Virus record (IMG/VR): IMGVR_UViG_3300049793_000049
Span: 1-27,374 of that record
From: a virus
Length of the DNA: 27,374 bases
Direction: 5' to 3' (one strand)
Below the pieces are notes generated by a model that was given only the letters and a program-made list of their open reading frames with translations, was not told where the DNA came from and searched no databases. The position numbers were made by a program, and so were the translations under genes. Below are positions 8,859 to 15,768 of this stretch, one piece after another (position 1 is the stretch's first letter; each line of letters starts with the position of its first letter).

Positions 8859-9314
8859 GTGAAGCTGTCAAACAATGGGTATCAGTTATTGAAAGACGCA
8901 GAAGGTCTTCGTCTAAAAGCTTATAAAGATTCAGCAGGAATTTGGACAATCGGCTGGGGGCATACTTCACCGGGCATTACAGGTCGTACAACATGGAATC
9001 AACAACAAGCGGAAGATGCTCTCTTTAATGATGTAAAGGATGCGGAGCGCTGCATCAACGTTAGTGTCCGTTGCCACCTCAATCAAAATCAATTTGATGC
9101 ACTCGTTGTCTTTGCATACAACATTGGAGTTGGAGCATTTGCGGATAGCAGTATGCGCAATCTCTTGAATCGGCGCAGCTACGAGGGAGCCAGCCAACAA
9201 TTTGGACGTTGGAACAAAGTCTTTAATACTAATACTGGTCGTCATGATGTAAGTAATGGATTAACTACAAGACGCGCAGCAGAGCGCGCCCTCTTCGACA
9301 AACCAATGGAGTAA
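8859..9314 (+). CDS. GH24 (T4-type) endolysin, muramidase
   Basis: This 151-residue enzyme starts at GTG 8859 behind AGGAG at 8849-8853. The T4-lysozyme catalytic triad is clear: Glu15 in DAEGLRLKAYKD, Asp24, and Thr30 in IWTIGWGHT. The rest fits the phage muramidase fold (FDALVVFAYNIGVGAF near 80-95; GLTTRRAAERALF near the end). It cuts the MurNAc-GlcNAc bond of peptidoglycan from the cytoplasmic side once a holin opens the membrane. No N-terminal signal or signal-anchor segment is present, so release depends on a holin, consistent with the next gene. Confidence 0.93.
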   Translation: MKLSNNGYQLLKDAEGLRLKAYKDSAGIWTIGWGHTSPGITGRTTWNQQQAEDALFNDVKDAERCINVSVRCHLNQNQFDALVVFAYNIGVGAFADSSMRNLLNRRSYEGASQQFGRWNKVFNTNTGRHDVSNGLTTRRAAERALFDKPME

Positions 9315-9317
9315 ATC

Positions 9318-9587
9318 ATGACTACGCTCAAACTCATTAAAGAAAAGCTGCAAGGCTCCCTCCAATCCTTGACAATATGGTTCAACGTCTTCATGGCGCA
9401 ACTCCCAGCTTCCCTTGATTACGCACAACAACATCTTCCCTTGTTGCATGACTACCTCCCTGCTCCGCTTTATGCATGGGCATTCGTAGTATCTATTGTA
9501 GGAAACATTCTGCTACGCTTCTTTAAAACGGAAGTACCACTGGAAGAAAAACCTCTACCAGTAGCCTTGAAAGAATTTAAACAATGA
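9318..9587 (+). CDS. Predicted holin
   Basis: This 89-residue protein starts at ATG 9318 after GGAG at 9307-9310, three bases downstream of the endolysin stop. A hydrophobic segment near residues 18-34 (LTIWFNVFMAQLPASL), a linker and a second span near 52-69 (YAWAFVVSIVGNILLRFF) are followed by a charged, Pro/Glu/Lys-rich tail. Two hydrophobic segments with a charged C-terminus, between endolysin and spanin genes, are typical of phage holins that form the inner-membrane lesion. The family is not assigned. The stop overlaps the i-spanin start (ATGA). Confidence 0.75.
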   Translation: MTTLKLIKEKLQGSLQSLTIWFNVFMAQLPASLDYAQQHLPLLHDYLPAPLYAWAFVVSIVGNILLRFFKTEVPLEEKPLPVALKEFKQ

Positions 9588-9943
9588 ATCTCACTATTAT
9601 CGCTGCAATCATAGCTGCTTCAATCGGCGTCGGTGTGGGTTACAAGATTGCGAGCAACGCCGCTGATGCCAAGGAACTTATTGCTGCAAATGCGGCAAGG
9701 GAGAAATACAATGCCATCGAACTTCAATACAACGCAGCATCGGGACAACTTGAAGCTGTGCTTGCCGCCCACCGAACCATCGCCAAAGAAACTACTCGCA
9801 CCATCAACAAGATTGTGGAGCGCCCTATTTACCGCAATTTGTGTTTGGATGATGTTGGGTTGCGCGCAGCAAACGCCGCGCTTATCAACGCCCCAAGTAC
9901 CATCCAACCTGCTCGTCCAATGCCCCGGACTGCAACCCCTTGA
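9584..9943 (+). CDS. Rz: i-spanin (Rz-like)
   Basis: This 119-residue protein starts at ATG 9584, overlapping the holin stop. Residues 3-22 (LTIIAAIIAASIGVGVGYKI) form an N-terminal signal anchor. Residues about 25-80 form an Ala/Glu-rich periplasmic coiled coil, and the C-terminus is Pro-rich. This is the standard layout of Rz-type inner-membrane spanin subunits, which pair with an outer-membrane lipoprotein to fuse both membranes in the last step of lysis. The partner is encoded in the +1 frame inside and beyond this gene. The family is recognised by architecture and location, not by a conserved motif. Confidence 0.85.
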   Translation: MNLTIIAAIIAASIGVGVGYKIASNAADAKELIAANAAREKYNAIELQYNAASGQLEAVLAAHRTIAKETTRTINKIVERPIYRNLCLDDVGLRAANAALINAPSTIQPARPMPRTATP

Positions 9944-10052
9944 AGATGGAACTGCGGCAAGCGTACTCCGAAAACTTGGGGAAGTGGCAGCACAATACTA
10001 TGAATGCGCTGACCGCCACAACGCTATTGTAGATGCTTTGCGCTTACATTAA
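9711..10052 (+). CDS. Rz1: o-spanin lipoprotein (Rz1-like), overlapping Rz in the +1 frame
   Basis: The frame carries a lipoprotein signal: a hydrophobic run LWSALFTAICVWMMLGC ending in a Cys that fits a lipobox (M-L-G-C), then a Pro-containing mature domain of about 60 residues. ATG 9711 has an excellent GGGAG seven bases upstream and gives 113 residues with Cys51, but a 34-residue leader before the hydrophobic core is unusually long. TTG 9813 would give a compact signal peptide (Cys17) but has no clear ribosome site. The gene overlaps Rz by 233 bases in the +1 register, as in lambda, and runs 109 bases past it. It overlaps the convergent gene on the other strand by 29 bases. Confidence 0.8.
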   Translation: MPSNFNTTQHRDNLKLCLPPTEPSPKKLLAPSTRLWSALFTAICVWMMLGCAQQTPRLSTPQVPSNLLVQCPGLQPLEDGTAASVLRKLGEVAAQYYECADRHNAIVDALRLH

Positions 10053-10554
10053 TACGTACAACAGTCCTCTGCGAAGAAACTAACATAGGTAAAGAGGCAT
10101 GTAATGTATAAGCATTTCCTTTGAATATGGTATTAGCTCTCAATGGAATTGCCTTCATATTTTGCAATGATACACATTCACAATTTCCTCCCTCCTTAAT
10201 TAACTTTTCGTCGTACTCTCCTATATACGCTATACACCCTAATACATCTGTTGCTAGTATCAACGTATCTGCCTCCTTTTGTATGCGATGTCCGTGATCC
10301 ACCCCATTCCAAGAACCATCTATATGTAGTCCTGCTCTTCGATGAAAAGTTCCTTGTCTTACATAAGCTTGATCTACCATTAAAAAAGCTTGCTCTTCTT
10401 GTAATCCATTAGTCATGCGCTTTATTACTTCTTGCCACCGTCTCAATAAAAATGGTAAAGCTTTTCCTATTGTGAATGGTTCCATGTAAATACATTCTCC
10501 TTCCCATTTTGGAAATTCTAATACTTCTCCATCTTCCTTTATGTTACTAATCAT
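10024..10554 (-). CDS. Putative 2OG-Fe(II) oxygenase-like (double-stranded beta-helix) protein
   Basis: This 176-residue protein starts at ATG 10554 with GGGGGAG just upstream. I do not recognise a named family, but it carries a spaced set fitting the Fe(II)/2-oxoglutarate site: His77-x-Asp79 in RRAGLHIDGSW, a distal His152 in GNAYTLHASLP, and Arg163 eleven residues later (with a second Arg167 in TVVRINVS). The strands around these residues and the helical N-terminus fit a small jelly-roll dioxygenase. Phage members of the superfamily hydroxylate bases or proteins, but the substrate here is unknown. It is the last gene of the leftward operon and overlaps the o-spanin gene tail-to-tail by 29 bases. 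Confidence 0.6.
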   Translation of the reverse strand: MISNIKEDGEVLEFPKWEGECIYMEPFTIGKALPFLLRRWQEVIKRMTNGLQEEQAFLMVDQAYVRQGTFHRRAGLHIDGSWNGVDHGHRIQKEADTLILATDVLGCIAYIGEYDEKLIKEGGNCECVSLQNMKAIPLRANTIFKGNAYTLHASLPMLVSSQRTVVRINVSAKHLQ

Positions 10555-10567
10555 TTACTCCCCCTTT

Positions 10568-10849
10568 TTATTTGTGCCCACACCACGCTGACGCCTCCCC
10601 TGCCGCTTCTCGCTCTAACTGCGATTTAGCTAATTTAGCAGTTGGCGCAGTTCCACGGAAGTGACCATCAATCCATTTGTACCAGCAGTCGCCGGTTGCG
10701 CAGGTTGGTTGGTAGACGAGGATATGATGGCCGTGAAGGTCTCGTTTCCAAGCATGCGCCCAAGCAGTTGCCCGGTGCCATCCATCCTTTTCCCTTGTTG
10801 CCCGATGTCGCCGCTCAAGGCACTCCACGCTTTCGTTATGACGTTCCAT
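10568..10849 (-). CDS. Hypothetical Trp/His-rich small protein
   Basis: This 93-residue protein is not recognised. It is basic and rich in Trp, His and Arg (GWHRATAWAHAWKRDLHGHH, CWYKWIDGHFRGTAPTAKL), with three Cys. ATG 10849 lies 13 bases after GGAGG at 10863-10867, longer than usual. A competing frame starts at ATG 10854, eight bases after the same GGAGG, and runs to 10630 as 74 residues of bland composition. The 93-residue frame is preferred because its W-x(n)-G-x-x-P-x-A pattern resembles the small protein encoded at 12403-12597. It lies between the helicase and the oxygenase-like gene. Confidence 0.5.
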   Translation of the reverse strand: MERHNESVECLERRHRATREKDGWHRATAWAHAWKRDLHGHHILVYQPTCATGDCWYKWIDGHFRGTAPTAKLAKSQLEREAAGEASAWCGHK

Positions 10850-10878
10850 TTCATTCTTCGCACCTCCAAAGTTGCTTG

Positions 10879-12069
10879 TTATTTTCGGGGCATCAGCAAT
10901 GGTTTTGCCACTGTATCCTGCTCCATGATAAGCTCCGCTTGAATTGCACTTGCAACTGCTTCATTATATTCTCCTGTCGTTAATGTCCGAAAAAATTGTG
11001 TTTTATAAAGTATCCGTTTTTCTACGCTTCCTAGGCGTAAAACTGCTTCCACTATCTCCCGCGCTGCACTCGTCACCTTCGACTGCCCTACGTACCCGAA
11101 TACTCTGCGTGTGTCCACATCGAGTGCATTCAATTGTCGCTCTGCTTCCTCCATATGTGAGACTGTTATCAATGGAAATTCGCAACGGGCAGCACAAATC
11201 ACCATTGCCAATTTGTGAAGATGAACTTGTTTGCGGACAACAAACCCACTTTCCAGATTCTCCGACCCCAATAATCGAAGTTTCATCCTCTCGCTCTTGT
11301 ACCACTCGTCGCCCCATTGGTAGGCCTCTTCTGTAAGTTCAAAATCGCCAGAGTATCTCGCAATAGCGCTTAGCCGTTCTACGAGCCCAGATTCCTGCTG
11401 TCTTCGTTCCTTCATATTGCCCATCTTGCGTTTCGGGTATGGCACATCTTTGTCTACTGTAGGCATATCTTCGTAGAGGTATATAAAACGTCCGGCCAAG
11501 CCTCCACCCACCAAGTTCTCTCCAAAGTTCTGCGCCAACCATTTTGGAGTCGTCGCTGCAATGATATTTATCCATGGATTCACCATTTCATCGTTACCGC
11601 TGGTCTTGGTCATCTTCGTGATAGTGTCCAGCTTACCATCCCAAAGGTCAGTTAAATTGTCGATAAGCTCTCGATTTTGTGGATCAAAGAACGAACCAAA
11701 CTCTGATAATGCGAGTGTAATGCAAGACATAGGAAAGATTTCACCATCTGGCAACGCCACTTCCTCCATAGATTGCGCAATATATTCGATTAGTTTTTGC
11801 CATGTTACAATTGCAGGACCTCGGTTAATGCCCTCGATCTTCTTTAAGAGGCGCATCCCAATGTCTATGCTGGTGGATTTTTTGATTGCACCGGGAGGAC
11901 CAACGATCAAGATATAGAAGTTGGGGGACCATTGGAAATACTCTTGGTCGAACCAAACCTTACGACGTAAGACAGCAGCAACCGTAGCAACTCCCACCCA
12001 ATACATAACGCGAGGACTCGCTTCCCCGTAACTGGCGTATTCTGTGAAGTCGTCCAACCAGCTATTCAT
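10879..12069 (-). CDS. DUF3987-like replicative helicase / primase-helicase ATPase
   Basis: This 396-residue protein has a P-loop ATPase core: Walker A VGPPGAIKKSTS at residues 56-67 (Lys63 as the nucleotide-binding lysine, with Ile where Gly is usual), a Walker B-like strand ending LALSEFGSFF (119-128), a sensor-type IIAATTPKWL (169-178) and an arginine-finger region GGGLAGRFIYLYED (188-201). These match the DUF3987-type helicase proteins common in phages that lack a DnaB-type helicase. It would unwind DNA for the polymerase encoded upstream in the same operon. No primase domain is visible. The start overlaps the previous stop by eight bases. Confidence 0.8.
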   Translation of the reverse strand: MNSWLDDFTEYASYGEASPRVMYWVGVATVAAVLRRKVWFDQEYFQWSPNFYILIVGPPGAIKKSTSIDIGMRLLKKIEGINRGPAIVTWQKLIEYIAQSMEEVALPDGEIFPMSCITLALSEFGSFFDPQNRELIDNLTDLWDGKLDTITKMTKTSGNDEMVNPWINIIAATTPKWLAQNFGENLVGGGLAGRFIYLYEDMPTVDKDVPYPKRKMGNMKERRQQESGLVERLSAIARYSGDFELTEEAYQWGDEWYKSERMKLRLLGSENLESGFVVRKQVHLHKLAMVICAARCEFPLITVSHMEEAERQLNALDVDTRRVFGYVGQSKVTSAAREIVEAVLRLGSVEKRILYKTQFFRTLTTGEYNEAVASAIQAELIMEQDTVAKPLLMPRK

Positions 12070-12406
12070 CTGCTGCTTTCTTAGACTTCAAAAGAGCTTC
12101 CTGCATTAAAGCAAAAGTAGGGTCTTGTCCATATTCAATAATAACAGTAACGCTACCTGCTGTTTGAGAATCTTTTGCAGCTTTAACAGGAAATGCAGTA
12201 ACTTTTTGACATTCAGCCCACGATAATTCCGCCTTACATTTATGTAATGCGCGCCTTACTTCCATCAATTCCTCTCCAAAGGCCTTAATACGATTTACTC
12301 GCAAGCTGGCAAGCCGGGATTGCTTTTCTTCTTCAAGCCTATGCACTGCGTTTTCTTCGGCAGTTTCAAGAACCTCAATAACGACTTTCCAGTCTTCAAT
12401 GTTCAT
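12062..12406 (-). CDS. Hypothetical coiled-coil protein
   Basis: This 114-residue protein starts at ATG 12406, overlapping the upstream stop (ATGA), with AGGAG before it. Residues about 8-75 are a continuous charged helix with heptad character (VLETAEENAVHRLEEEKQ, FGEELMEVRRALHKCKAEL). The C-terminal third contains a short strand (SVTVIIEYGQD) and a Lys-rich end. No catalytic motif is seen. The position between zinc/J-like proteins and the helicase, with overlaps on both sides, suggests a replication accessory role, which is inference only. Confidence 0.65.
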   Translation of the reverse strand: MNIEDWKVVIEVLETAEENAVHRLEEEKQSRLASLRVNRIKAFGEELMEVRRALHKCKAELSWAECQKVTAFPVKAAKDSQTAGSVTVIIEYGQDPTFALMQEALLKSKKAADE

Positions 12407-12597
12407 AGCATTCTCCTAGCTGCAATTTTACCAAAGTTCAACGTTACCCAATTCTTATAAGCTTCACAGGGGGTCCACCCCCAACCAATCCATTCATACC
12501 GCCCGTTCTTTGCTCGCCAATGTCGATCCCAATCTGGTACACGTTTGGAGTAGCAACGCCACATATTGTTTGCAGATTTACAAACAAATGGCTTCAC
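12403..12597 (-). CDS. Hypothetical small Trp-rich protein
   Basis: This 64-residue protein starts at GTG 12597, overlapping the J-like gene stop as GTGA, with AAGGA upstream. It has seven Trp residues, many Arg/Lys, and a WTPCEAYKNW segment near the C-terminus (residues about 41-50). The N-terminus (MKPFVCK..MWRCYS) resembles the 41-residue product at 13054-13179 (MKPHIRK..CWGMFR), so the two may be diverged copies. The composition suggests nucleic-acid binding, but no family is recognised. The stop overlaps the next start (ATGA). Confidence 0.65.
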   Translation of the reverse strand: MKPFVCKSANNMWRCYSKRVPDWDRHWRAKNGRYEWIGWGWTPCEAYKNWVTLNFGKIAARRML

Positions 12598-13064
12598 TTT
12601 AACTTTTCCTTTATAGCCAATAACTCTTTAGTGACGGCATTCGACATTTCGCTTCCAGAATGTTTATCTGGATGACACAACATTATAAGCCGCTTCAAGA
12701 GATCTTTAGATATGACGCAAGTTGCTTCGCTGCTGGCTGATTTTGAAGTGGTATCATTGTAGTGGAAGCCGCTGCTATTTTGCCGTGATTGTTGCTTCCA
12801 TTGTTGCTCATATTGTCTACGAAAAAATTCTTCCGCAGTTTCTTGGTTCTGTCTGTATTGATGGAAGTCTGCTTTAGCTTGTTGACGTATAGCTTCTTCC
12901 GCCGCCCTTTGTCGTTGGGCATTTCGATAAAAATTATCAAATCCGTTCATATATTCCTCATTAAATGTAGCCCCACAAGCCCAACAATCGTATGAATGAT
13001 TACTAAAATTTTCATGTAGCATATCCGGATCACCACAACGCGGACATCGTTTTCTAGAAGCCAA
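12594..13064 (-). CDS. Zinc-ribbon protein with C-terminal DnaJ-like HPD motif
   Basis: The start is TTG 13064, seven bases after AAGGGG; the first ATG lies within the zinc ribbon, so TTG is favoured. The 156-residue protein has a zinc ribbon at residues 7-30 (Cys7, Cys10, Cys27, Cys30 in CPRCG..CWACG), a charged Gln/Arg coiled region (45-95), a Ser-rich linker, and a J-domain remnant at 118-156: KDLLKRLIMLCHPDKHSGS with HPD at 131-133, then a closing helix. J domains stimulate Hsp70 ATPase through HPD. Here only helix II, the loop and helix III seem present. It may recruit host DnaK to replication, but this is inferred. It sits between the polymerase and helicase genes. Confidence 0.75.
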   Translation of the reverse strand: MASRKRCPRCGDPDMLHENFSNHSYDCWACGATFNEEYMNGFDNFYRNAQRQRAAEEAIRQQAKADFHQYRQNQETAEEFFRRQYEQQWKQQSRQNSSGFHYNDTTSKSASSEATCVISKDLLKRLIMLCHPDKHSGSEMSNAVTKELLAIKEKLK

Positions 13065-13179
13065 TTGCCCACCCCTTCATTCTTTGAAAACTTACGAAAA
13101 CGTAATAAGGAATGGAGGTATTGCGGTCACGGAACATTCCCCAACAACCAGTTTCAAGCTTACGAATATGTGGTTTCAT
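13054..13179 (-). CDS. Hypothetical 41-residue protein
   Basis: This small frame starts at ATG 13179, overlapping the polymerase stop as ATGA, with AAAGGA upstream inside the polymerase end. It runs to TAG at 13054-13056, overlapping the start of the J-like gene by 11 bases. The product begins MKPHIRKLETGCWGMFRDR and continues with an aromatic strand-like part (IPYYVFVSFQ). It fills the only gap between the polymerase and the J-like gene exactly, which is strong support for a real gene. It resembles the N-terminus of the protein at 12403-12597. Function unknown. Confidence 0.65.
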   Translation of the reverse strand: MKPHIRKLETGCWGMFRDRNTSIPYYVFVSFQRMKGWAIGF

Positions 13180-15590
13180 TTGGGCCATCCTTTCCTACTT
13201 CCTTCTCCTTTGCCGCAGTCCCCCCAACTTACGATACTCGTTTTGAGGCCCATAGGTACAATCAACGGATCATCATAGGGAACGACTACTTGCGTTGCTG
13301 CGTACAGTTGCGGAAGAATTTCTGCTTCCCTAGCTGTAGGGTAGATGCCTACAACACTATCATAGCATTGCAGCAAGACAGTCACACCGGGAATTTTCTC
13401 CATATTCATGTGCACCAAACTGGCAACGATTGCAATTGTAGATTGTGGAATCCAAGCCAGCGCTTCCGGCAACAACCCCTCCACCCTATCAAAAAATGTC
13501 ATCTTGTAACCAAAGGCATTCCGTACCATGCGGCCATCAGCAAGTTGCGCCGCCGTTCTGGTGTGCCAAGTCTTGATGCCTGGGTGTAGCACAAACCAAC
13601 GCCGTTGAGCCATGTCAGCTTCGTGAACGGTGCTACCAGTCTTAATCGCACATGTGCGTGCGCAACCTGCATAGTCAGTAAGATGAACGAAAGTCTTACC
13701 CTTTTCCCGCTGTACAGGTGTGGGTTCAGCGATGCCGAATAGCTCTTTAGCGTTTTCATAGTGTATGTCTACTCCTGCCTGTAATTTGGCTTTTAGGTCG
13801 GCGTCGTCAGCTTCCCACACCACCACTTGCAAGTCAGCGCGCTCTAGGTCGCAGTCAAAAATCGTATATCCAACCGGAGGAACAATAGCGCGTCGGAAGT
13901 TTGGAACCTTGTTTCCACTATGCGTTGTGCCACTTCCTGATACGTTAAGTAGGTTCGTTCCGCGCCTAAAATTGTTTTTGCTGCTCGTAAGGCGAAAAGT
14001 CTCTGTTCCAGTCGCCATGAAAGAGGACCGTAATTTTCCGTCCGGGTCAAGTTTCGCTCTAAGGAAATTACTGCGCATACTTGCAAGCGATCTGTGTTCC
14101 AGTATGGCGGTGAGAACTGCCGCGTACTCCGGGTGCCACAGCGCCACTTGGCGCAATTCTTCATCTCCTGTACCACCTGGAGTCTTACCTTTTCGCCCCG
14201 GTTTACGGCAGCCCCATTCATTGTAAAGTAGCTTAGAGACCTGTACCGGCGACGTAGGATTAATTGGGTAGCCAGCCGCATCGCAAATGATGATCTTGCG
14301 TTCTTGGAGTGCTTCCTCGACTTCATCATCAAGTTTTTGCGTAACGGTTTCATCCCGAATTACTCCTTGCTGCATCATGTCGTACACCGAATGATTGTAG
14401 GTCATGCGCTCAGAAAATTGTGCCATTAATCCACCTCGTTCTATAGCTACACGTTGCTTTTGCGCGGCCTCCCAAGTTGCACATACATCACGACAGTTGT
14501 ATCTGAAAAGTCTATCGAAGTCTTTGAGGTTAGACCAATCTCTAGCGTCATCCTTCCAATAACAATGCCAATCGCAGTACATGCTAGAGAGGTATCCAAG
14601 TCCTCGGGGAGTTCCCGGAAAAAGTACAGTTTGGGCAATAAGCGTGTCAAACGCAACGCGTGGAATAAATTGGAAATTGTCATCAAAGTAGCTCGCATCA
14701 TAGTTAAAATTTTGCCCAATAATCTTTACTTCTGGCGACGAAAGTTTTTGTTGGAGTGCCGCGATAACGATTTGCGCGTCAAGGGCCGACCAATACGCGC
14801 CGTAGTTCTCAGATATAAACGGTATGCACATAGCATGCGTAGCTGATACACCAAGGCCAACGCAAACAATACGATTCCTTGAAGTCTCCACATCCACGGC
14901 AATATCGCCTGCAAGAGACTCGATAAACGATAAAGCATCAGCCAGAGTAGGTTCATAGTTGAAGTCCCATTGTGGGGTTACAAAGCCGCTTCGGAGGCGT
15001 CGGGCGACTCGTTGTTTAAGGTCATGCGCTGTAAAAGGACGAGTGGACCAGTTGCACAAAATTGAGGTTGGATGAAGGGTTGGTACGAAGGGGCAGTTTC
15101 GCTCGTCTGATAACGCCACCCCCATTTCGCTTCCGCGCCAATCCAGTATGCCCCACTCGCCTGCGAGCGCCCATAGAGCAGTGTTCCCGAGGCCAATAAT
15201 GATACGGGGGTTGCGATCAAGTATCTCGCCCCGCAATTCTGCAAGACCTTCACCAATTTCTTCACTGTAATAACGCCCATCTTTGTACTCCCATTCGTTA
15301 GCTATTCCGAGTTTCTTTTTGTCTGTCATCCAATGTTCAAGAGGATTAGATACTTGTTTGCTTGTGGGAGGACGATACTTACAGACATTTGTGATGTAGC
15401 ATGCGCGAGGATCAATACCAGCTTCACGAAGCATCGTTCCAAGTAGCCTACCGGCTTGCCCAGTAAGGGGTCTGCCTTCAACTTCATCGTCAATAGTAGG
15501 GCATTCCCCAACGATCACGATGTCAGCTTGGGCAGGACCGTAGCCGGAAACACGACGAAGACCATTGTCATTCAGCATTTTGCAGTCCAT
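13176..15590 (-). CDS. Uracil-DNA glycosylase-like / 3'-5' exonuclease / family A DNA polymerase fusion
   Basis: This 804-residue replicative polymerase has three parts. Residues about 15-200 resemble family 4/5 uracil-DNA glycosylases: GECPTIDDEVEGRPLTGQAG (28-47) and TLHPTSIL (171-178). Residues about 225-385 are a DEDDy exonuclease: D233-x-E235, D298 in GQNFNYD, and Y364-x3-D368. Residues about 400-804 are the polymerase: motif A with Asp581 (FDCDLERADLQ), motif B with Arg628, Lys632 and Tyr640, and motif C with Asp744 (QCYDSVVG). Two positions are unusual: His636 replaces the Phe762/Tyr526 position of the O helix, and motif C reads YDS instead of HDE. ATG 15590 is used; ATG 15578 with a nearer GGA is possible. 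Confidence 0.92.
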   Translation of the reverse strand: MDCKMLNDNGLRRVSGYGPAQADIVIVGECPTIDDEVEGRPLTGQAGRLLGTMLREAGIDPRACYITNVCKYRPPTSKQVSNPLEHWMTDKKKLGIANEWEYKDGRYYSEEIGEGLAELRGEILDRNPRIIIGLGNTALWALAGEWGILDWRGSEMGVALSDERNCPFVPTLHPTSILCNWSTRPFTAHDLKQRVARRLRSGFVTPQWDFNYEPTLADALSFIESLAGDIAVDVETSRNRIVCVGLGVSATHAMCIPFISENYGAYWSALDAQIVIAALQQKLSSPEVKIIGQNFNYDASYFDDNFQFIPRVAFDTLIAQTVLFPGTPRGLGYLSSMYCDWHCYWKDDARDWSNLKDFDRLFRYNCRDVCATWEAAQKQRVAIERGGLMAQFSERMTYNHSVYDMMQQGVIRDETVTQKLDDEVEEALQERKIIICDAAGYPINPTSPVQVSKLLYNEWGCRKPGRKGKTPGGTGDEELRQVALWHPEYAAVLTAILEHRSLASMRSNFLRAKLDPDGKLRSSFMATGTETFRLTSSKNNFRRGTNLLNVSGSGTTHSGNKVPNFRRAIVPPVGYTIFDCDLERADLQVVVWEADDADLKAKLQAGVDIHYENAKELFGIAEPTPVQREKGKTFVHLTDYAGCARTCAIKTGSTVHEADMAQRRWFVLHPGIKTWHTRTAAQLADGRMVRNAFGYKMTFFDRVEGLLPEALAWIPQSTIAIVASLVHMNMEKIPGVTVLLQCYDSVVGIYPTAREAEILPQLYAATQVVVPYDDPLIVPMGLKTSIVSWGDCGKGEGSRKGWPK

Positions 15591-15768
15591 GTTTTTTGAG
15601 GCACCTATGGCTTACACACTTACCAGTCGAGTCCACCCAACAGTGTGTTCCGCAACCTTCACAAAGCACTTGCACATAAACTGTCAAATCTCCTTCCGTA
15701 AGATCAGCCAAGTCCCCAAAGTCCTCATCGAAAATTTCGATACTGCATTGTTTGCAAAAGTCAGCCAT
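15568..15768 (-). CDS. Small cysteine-rich zinc-binding protein
   Basis: ATG 15768 is preferred over ATG 15780 because GGAGG at 15774-15778 lies five bases upstream and the start overlaps the previous stop as TGATG. The 66-residue product has CKQC at residues 5-8, an acidic middle, CEGCGTHC at 36-43, and further Cys at 51 and 56. This suggests one or two zinc sites. It overlaps the polymerase start by 23 bases, so the two are probably translationally coupled. No known family is recognised; a DNA- or protein-binding accessory of replication is a guess from context. Confidence 0.7.
   Translation of the reverse strand: MADFCKQCSIEIFDEDFGDLADLTEGDLTVYVQVLCEGCGTHCWVDSTGKCVSHRCLKKHGLQNAE

Noticed and set aside
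10630-10854. Competing frame with well-spaced GGAGG and ATG 10854 (74 residues)
   Set aside because: Composition is bland and lacks the Trp/His pattern of similar small proteins here; the 93-residue frame was kept, with low confidence.
13065-13589. 174-codon + strand frame opposite the polymerase C-terminus
   Set aside because: Lies antisense to conserved polymerase sequence and has no ribosome site.
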